From NCBI GenBank assembly GCA_037074615.1, contig CM073519.1, forward strand, positions 24,077,001 through 24,141,000: 64,000 bases of DNA, in the 5' to 3' direction. A program made the translations under genes and the position numbers. The notes under the pieces were generated by a model. That model did no database searches, was not told the DNA's origin, and saw nothing but the letters and a program-made list of their open reading frames with translations. Shown here in pieces: positions 61,001 through 64,000 of this stretch (position 1 is the first letter of the stretch; each line of letters starts with the position of its first letter). The DNA comes from Leucaena leucocephala (Eukaryota; Streptophyta; Magnoliopsida; Fabales; Fabaceae).

Positions 61001-61436
61001 ATGGAATCTGATAAAAATTTAGATAACTTTTAGACTATCAGATAATTTTATGTTGTCTGGAGCCTTAATAAAAGTTCTGTATCATGCCAGATTAACCAGC
61101 ATAACTTCCTCTATTTACTAATGGAATGTGGGATTGAAAATCTTCTTGGTGGTTCTAATCCTATCCAGGCTGACCTTTCCATAATTACAATTTTGCCCTT
61201 GAACTTTTTACTAATTACATTTAAGTCCCTTAACTTTTGAAAATTACCACTTTTGGCCCAACTTTTGTTTCTACTTTAACTTTTAGCCTTTAACCTTTTC
61301 TACTTTTCATTTTAGTCCTTTTCTTCCTTAAAGAATCATCTAACCTTTATCATTTCTTCTGTTCTTCATCATAATCCTTTCCAAACCTTTTTTCACTATC
61401 AGTAGTATAGCGGTAGGAAAAAACCAAGATATGACA
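58097..61436 (-). mobile_element. Solo LTR of long-LTR family (antisense), TSD TAAAC
   Basis: The 3,340-bp unit starts tataacatccttactttta and ends ccaagatatgaca. Perfect flanks TAAAC lie at 58,092-58,096 and 61,437-61,441. It is the longest uninterrupted antisense copy in the window and a good type specimen. TATA box at 60,133-60,126 and splice-donor-like GTAAGC at 60,000 on the minus strand. No protein is encoded. Confidence 0.88.
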
Positions 61437-61441
61437 TAAAC

Positions 61442-64000
61442 CAACGAACAAAGTTACAAGGTTAGCCACTTCCAGATAGTTGTTAAGTCAATAGATAATT
61501 CCCCCAAAAATGTTCATATAAGCTAATATTATCTATTATTACTTTACTCATTTTCTTTATCACTCAGGAATTTCTCGTATCATTCTCATCTTTCATAACT
61601 TTACTATGTCCATTACTGCAAAGAGCTACACAAGCTCTACCAAGCACATATCTATCATAATCTATTCATGTCATCTTATAGGCACTACTCTACATGAGTT
61701 GCTTTGTCCATTCTCTTGGCTTTATTTCAAGAGCAATCTGACTCTTTTGCAAGAGCAATCTAGCTCTATTGCGAGAATGTTAACTTTTATTACATAAACA
61801 CTACTCCTTCTTAGAGTTGCATCATCTTTCATAAATGCTTCTCATTTCATTTCATATTCATAGTACATCATTCATGTATCTTATCTCTACTGAAGGGATA
61901 TGTCCTGAGTACTATAATCATTTGTCTATAGATTCAGTATTGACCTTTTTCTCTAATCTCATATATTGCTTTATCATTACCAAGTTGAATTATCTAATTG
62001 CATGTCATATGGTATGGGAGCAATAATTTTCTTTAAAACTTTCTCATCATATATACTCTACCCTGCATGTAATGCAAAAAGAGTGTTCATTCATAATAGC
62101 ATACTCTAGCATACATAATATGTAAGGAGATGCAATCATTTAAGCATTCTCTAACATGCATGTCATCATATGACAACTGCAAGGAGATGCAACTCCTCAT
62201 CATAACTTATGGCAATATAGGCCATATCACATAATTTGCTCAACTATCCCTCACCTTGCAATTAAACAATTAACTAGGTAAATTTTAAAGCATTATTTCC
62301 TCTGTCAGATTATCTATCACATTATCTGGTCAGATCATTATCATATCCTGAAGTAACTATTCATCTAACTTAGGCTACCACACTACCCTTTTATTAGGGT
62401 ATAGACTCAGCCCTTCATTACTTTTTCTTATATAGGAAATAGGGGAGTCACTTTATCTTTTCAACTGTGACTACCTTTCTCATTCTAAACATCATTTTTT
62501 TTCTTATCTTGCATCTACTGCTTATGGAACTTCTACAACTACCTGAGAAAACCTTTTTCTTTGTAACACAGAATTCAATCCGTGAACTAACTTCTTAGTC
62601 ATTCAACTCTCAATGTCATGTGGATAAACTCGGCTAAGTTTTCATCAAAGGGTTTCTCTTTCCTTACTTTAACCCTTAGCCTCATGCTCACCACTATCTA
62701 ATTGAGAGGAATGCTTCTGGCAAACTATTCGATAAAAACTTCACAGGTGAGCAGATCAATCTCCATCTCGTATAGAGTAACTTCTGTATTTCTCTACTAT
62801 CTCTTAACTCTTTTTGTATATATATCAGTCTTAGTCTGCTCTGGGCCAGACTGTGGTTCCTTTCTGGTCTATCTCTAGATCCTGACTAACTTAAGTCACA
62901 CAGATATCATTCATCACCTAGCACTATTACTTCTGTTCTCTAGGGTACTCTACCCTAGGTCTGCTAGGTTCCTATCTCTTCATGATGGAATCCCTCTATT
63001 TTGGGAACTATAACTTTTTATTTATTAACCATCACATCTTTAACCTTAAGCCATGTATTAGGTAATTCTTAGGCAAGTCTCATTCTAACTTCTTATTATT
63101 CGATTTAGTAAAGACTAGCTGAATGAATCTGTAACATAGATCAACTCCTATAATCATACAGAGGATCTACTTTTGAACATTTTCTTCAACTGATCTTTTA
63201 TATCTCAGTGCATCGTATTGCTTAGCTTGCTTGTACTATGTGTTAAACCTCTAACTGATAAACTTTAGTGAGGTCAGCATCTTTATTCTTGTCATATGAT
63301 CTCTGTGAAATCTAGTCATGACCTGAGTACTAGCTAGTCGCAACTCATATTCTCTATGAACTTTAGTCACGACCACTACACTTTCTCGTCACTACTTGAT
63401 AGATATGTGTTCTTTAGTCGTGACCACAGGTCATCTTCTATCGTGACCTAATTTGCTTATACATTAGTCGCATCCTATGGCTTGGATTTATTGCGACATG
63501 ATAGTTCTAGAGCTTCCTGTCGTGACCAATAGTCTTTACTCATCACAACTAAAAGCTTCTGTAAATATTTGTTGTGACCTGTAGCTTAACTCACCGCGAA
63601 TTAAGTTCTCTGAAACTTCTAGTCACGACCTAAACTACTTCAGATCGTGACCTGGCATAGTTTTTTTTTCTAAATATTCACTTTTAATATTATTGACTTT
63701 GATGAATTTGAGTCAATTGAAACTTATTCATGTCTATATATCATAATCACATTAAATTGGGAACATATTCACATAGATGTTCAACCAACTATCATTTCAT
63801 TATATCACATCAAAACTTCATATTTCATATCACCATAACATTTGTACATACATTACATATATGTCAATTACATATTCGGGGTACATCATAACTATCATAC
63901 ATCTATGTATTTACTTTACACTATTTACAAATTTATATTACCCCTCATCTCTTTTTACATTCTTTTCTAGGGAATAGTGAACTATAAATAATTCTACATA
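61442..64000 (-). mobile_element. LARD-like internal domain, 5' part, non-coding, runs off window
   Basis: From about 62,340 it is similar to 22,875-24,150, which ends in a primer site and 5' LTR; by comparison those should lie within a few hundred bases beyond 64,000. No gag or pol motif is seen. A dense array of GTCGTGAC-like motifs occupies 63,300-63,660. Confidence 0.6.
63300..63660. repeat. Clustered degenerate GTCGTGACC motif
   Basis: About fourteen variants of (A/T)GTCGTGACC or its complement (for example tagtcacgacc, tagtcgtgacc, tatcgtgacct, tgtcgtgacc, agtcacgacc, gatcgtgacc) occur in 360 bp at intervals of roughly 20-35 bp, separated by dissimilar spacers. The unit is thus the short motif, not a longer tandem repeat. 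Confidence 0.65.

Overview
This window is intergenic heterochromatin-type DNA from a flowering plant, most likely a dicot (species not identifiable). It is AT-rich. I see no cellular protein-coding gene and no tRNA, rRNA or CRISPR. Essentially all of it is retrotransposon sequence, much of it nested. The evidence is plant-type primer binding sites (tRNA-Asp and initiator tRNA-Met), Ty3/gypsy gag, RNase H and integrase remnants, a Copia reverse transcriptase remnant, and an RTE-type LINE with a (TTG)n tail. None of these coding regions is intact.

The dominant component is one family of very long LTRs (about 2.1-3.5 kb). The sense strand begins TGTCATATCC and ends GGATGTTACA. There is an initiator-Met primer site downstream of the LTR and a purine tract upstream of it. 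At least twelve copies occur in both orientations, and six are flanked by readable 5-bp target duplications (TACTT, AAAGA, AAATA, TTATA, TCTAC, TAAAC); a seventh has an imperfect one. The internal domain of this family is readable at 19.9-24.2 kb and 52.9-64.0 kb and shows no gag or pol, so it looks like a LARD-like non-autonomous family.

Layout. At 1-19,941 lies an Athila/Tat-like element on the plus strand (left LTR cut by the window edge, tRNA-Asp PBS at 924, right LTR ending at 19,941). Its internal region is split by four insertion events of the long-LTR family, including a three-deep nest of solo LTRs at 8,917-18,156. At 19,942-31,520 lie minus-strand LARD-like elements with a solo LTR, a Tourist-like MITE and inverted LTR copies. 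At 31,520-40,593 two Copia LTRs in inverted orientation bracket a Ty3/gypsy 3' half, an unidentified degenerate coding region, a Copia RT fragment and an unidentified TATA-containing leader. At 40,594-46,442 is the 5' half of the same gypsy family on the minus strand, with a nearly full-length RTE LINE (17-bp target duplication) inside its LTR. At 46,443-49,756 is a plus-strand long LTR, interrupted by a minus-strand LARD-like element (3' LTR 49,757-52,863) that runs off the end and itself carries two solo LTRs.

The insertion order can be read from the nesting. There is no gene pathway to describe; the interest is in the retroelement families, the rearrangements and the short motifs conserved in their non-coding parts.
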